A stretch of DNA of 64,000 nucleotides from NCBI GenBank assembly GCA_027488735.1, contig JAIYBB010000008.1, positions 62,001 through 126,000 on the forward strand. The letters run 5' to 3'. The position numbers and the translations under genes are program-made. Numbering within the stretch: the first letter of the stretch is position 1; every line of letters starts with the position of its first letter. Below, piece after piece: positions 61,897 through 64,000 of the stretch. Source of the DNA: Comamonadaceae bacterium. GTDB lineage: Bacteria > Pseudomonadota > Gammaproteobacteria > Burkholderiales > Burkholderiaceae_C. The notes beneath the pieces were generated by a model that worked only from the letters and a program-made list of their open reading frames with translations, searched no databases and was not told where the DNA came from.

Positions 61897-62772
61897 ATGG
61901 CAGTCGGCAAGGAAATACGCGGCAAGATCAAATCGGTGGAAAACACCAAGAAGATCACCAAAGCCATGGAAATGGTCGCCGCTTCCAAAATGCGCAAGGC
62001 ACAGGACCGCATGCGTGCGGCCCGTCCGTACAGCGAAAAAGTGCGCAATATTGCGGCGCACTTGGGGCAGGCCAATCCGGAATATGTCCATCCGTTCATG
62101 AAAATCCACGCGGCCAAGTCCAGTGGATTTATCGTGGTCACGACCGACAAAGGTTTGTGTGGCGGTATGAACACCAACATCTTGCGGGCTTTGACACACA
62201 AATTCAAAGACATGCAAGCGCTGGGCGCCTCTGCGCAAACCATTGCCATCGGTAACAAAGGCTTGGGGTTCCTCAACCGCGTCGGTGTGCCAGTACTCGC
62301 ACACCTCACACAGTTGGGCGACACGCCACACTTGGAAAAACTGATCGGCCCGGTCAAAGTCATGTTGGATGCTTACACCGAAGGCAAGTTAGACGCGGTC
62401 TACATTTGCTACACACGCTTCATCAACACCATGAAGCAAGAACCGGTGATTGAGCAGTTGTTGCCTTTGTCGCATGAAAAAATGCACGAAGAAACCAAGG
62501 CCGCAGGCAGTTACGGTTGGGACTATTTGTATGAACCCGATGCCCCCGCCGTGATCGATGATTTGCTGGAACTCTACATCGAATCGTTGGTTTACCAAGC
62601 TGTCGCTGAAAACATGGCTTCAGAACAATCCGCACGCATGGTGGCCATGAAGGCTGCTACCGACAACGCTGGCAGCGTGATCGGCGAACTCAAACTCATC
62701 TACAACAAAACCCGTCAAGCAGCGATCACGAAGGAATTGTCCGAAATCGTGGCTGGTGCGGCGGCGGTGTAA
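61897..62772 (+). CDS. atpG: ATP synthase F1 subunit gamma
   Basis: The rotating central-stalk subunit, 291 residues. The N-terminal coiled coil includes [26 protein letters not shown] and the C-terminal helix has [17 protein letters not shown], both highly conserved. AGGAG precedes the ATG. It follows atpA after 27 bases. Confidence 0.97.
   Translation: MAVGKEIRGKIKSVENTKKITKAMEMVAASKMRKAQDRMRAARPYSEKVRNIAAHLGQANPEYVHPFMKIHAAKSSGFIVVTTDKGLCGGMNTNILRALTHKFKDMQALGASAQTIAIGNKGLGFLNRVGVPVLAHLTQLGDTPHLEKLIGPVKVMLDAYTEGKLDAVYICYTRFINTMKQEPVIEQLLPLSHEKMHEETKAAGSYGWDYLYEPDAPAVIDDLLELYIESLVYQAVAENMASEQSARMVAMKAATDNAGSVIGELKLIYNKTRQAAITKELSEIVAGAAAV

Positions 62773-64000
<1,228 letters not shown>

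Noticed and set aside
61297..62331. Antisense open frame of 344 codons across atpA and atpG
   Set aside because: It spans two conserved genes and their intergenic gap on the opposite strand and has no motif.

Overview
The window is a single bacterial chromosome segment around the replication origin. Protein families, gene order and a mid-50s percent G+C appearance point to a betaproteobacterium of the order Burkholderiales. The GyrB, GidA/GidB-LysE-ParAB and tkt-gap arrangements look most like Comamonadaceae, but the family cannot be settled from the sequence alone. No rRNA, tRNA, CRISPR array, prophage or insertion sequence with a transposase is visible. Almost every base belongs to ordinary housekeeping or metabolic genes. 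The exception is a set of non-coding composite repeats.

Layout. 1-10.3 kb is the replication and segregation core: dnaA (5' end cut by the window), an oriC-like dnaA-dnaN gap with DnaA boxes and a DnaA-trio-like tract, dnaN, gyrB, mnmG, rsmG, a LysE-type exporter, parA and parB. Three parS sites lie inside or just after mnmG-rsmG. 10.3-15 kb is a five-gene ABC importer of the branched-chain amino-acid (HAAT) type. 15-17.3 kb holds a D-lactate dehydrogenase-like flavoprotein, a cobalamin adenosyltransferase and a DUF333 protein. 17.3-23.2 kb holds a thioesterase, acetoacetyl-CoA synthetase, a glutaryl-CoA dehydrogenase-like enzyme and mnmA, with two copies of the composite repeat. 23.2-31.4 kb is mostly minus strand: an isolated barstar-like protein, maeB, an outer-membrane protein, rubredoxin reductase, rubredoxin, rubrerythrin, pepP and a MurU-like nucleotidyltransferase. 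31.5-37.2 kb carries tkt, gap and glcEF. 37.1-43.3 kb is a minus-strand run of lplT, an EamA transporter, glutathione peroxidase and two hybrid sensor kinases. 43.5-51.7 kb carries alr, the third composite repeat, a nitronate monooxygenase, an ampG-like permease, an M48 protease, an xthA-arfB-hydrolase operon and pyrE. 51.9-64 kb carries a fused indolepyruvate oxidoreductase, the ybeD-lipB-lipA operon and the ATP synthase operon atpIBEFHAGD, whose atpD runs off the end.

How the parts fit. The origin, parS sites and ParAB form one replication-segregation module. The carbon genes (acetoacetyl-CoA synthetase, glutaryl-CoA dehydrogenase, malic enzyme, glycolate oxidase subunits, D-lactate dehydrogenase, indolepyruvate oxidoreductase, HAAT importer) suggest a heterotroph living on organic and amino acids. 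Rubrerythrin, rubredoxin, its reductase and glutathione peroxidase indicate defence against peroxide.

The most unusual feature is a repeat family with the fixed order C-A-C-B. Three copies lie at 17.35, 22.85 and 44.6-45.04 kb. Each begins at the stop codon of the gene before it and points away from that gene. Two copies 27 kb apart look identical over 86 bases. Each B module ends in tandem units of about 54-60 bp whose variable part differs between loci but is nearly the same within a locus at the two loci with full second units. A paired, head-to-head C-only copy lies at 20.4 kb.
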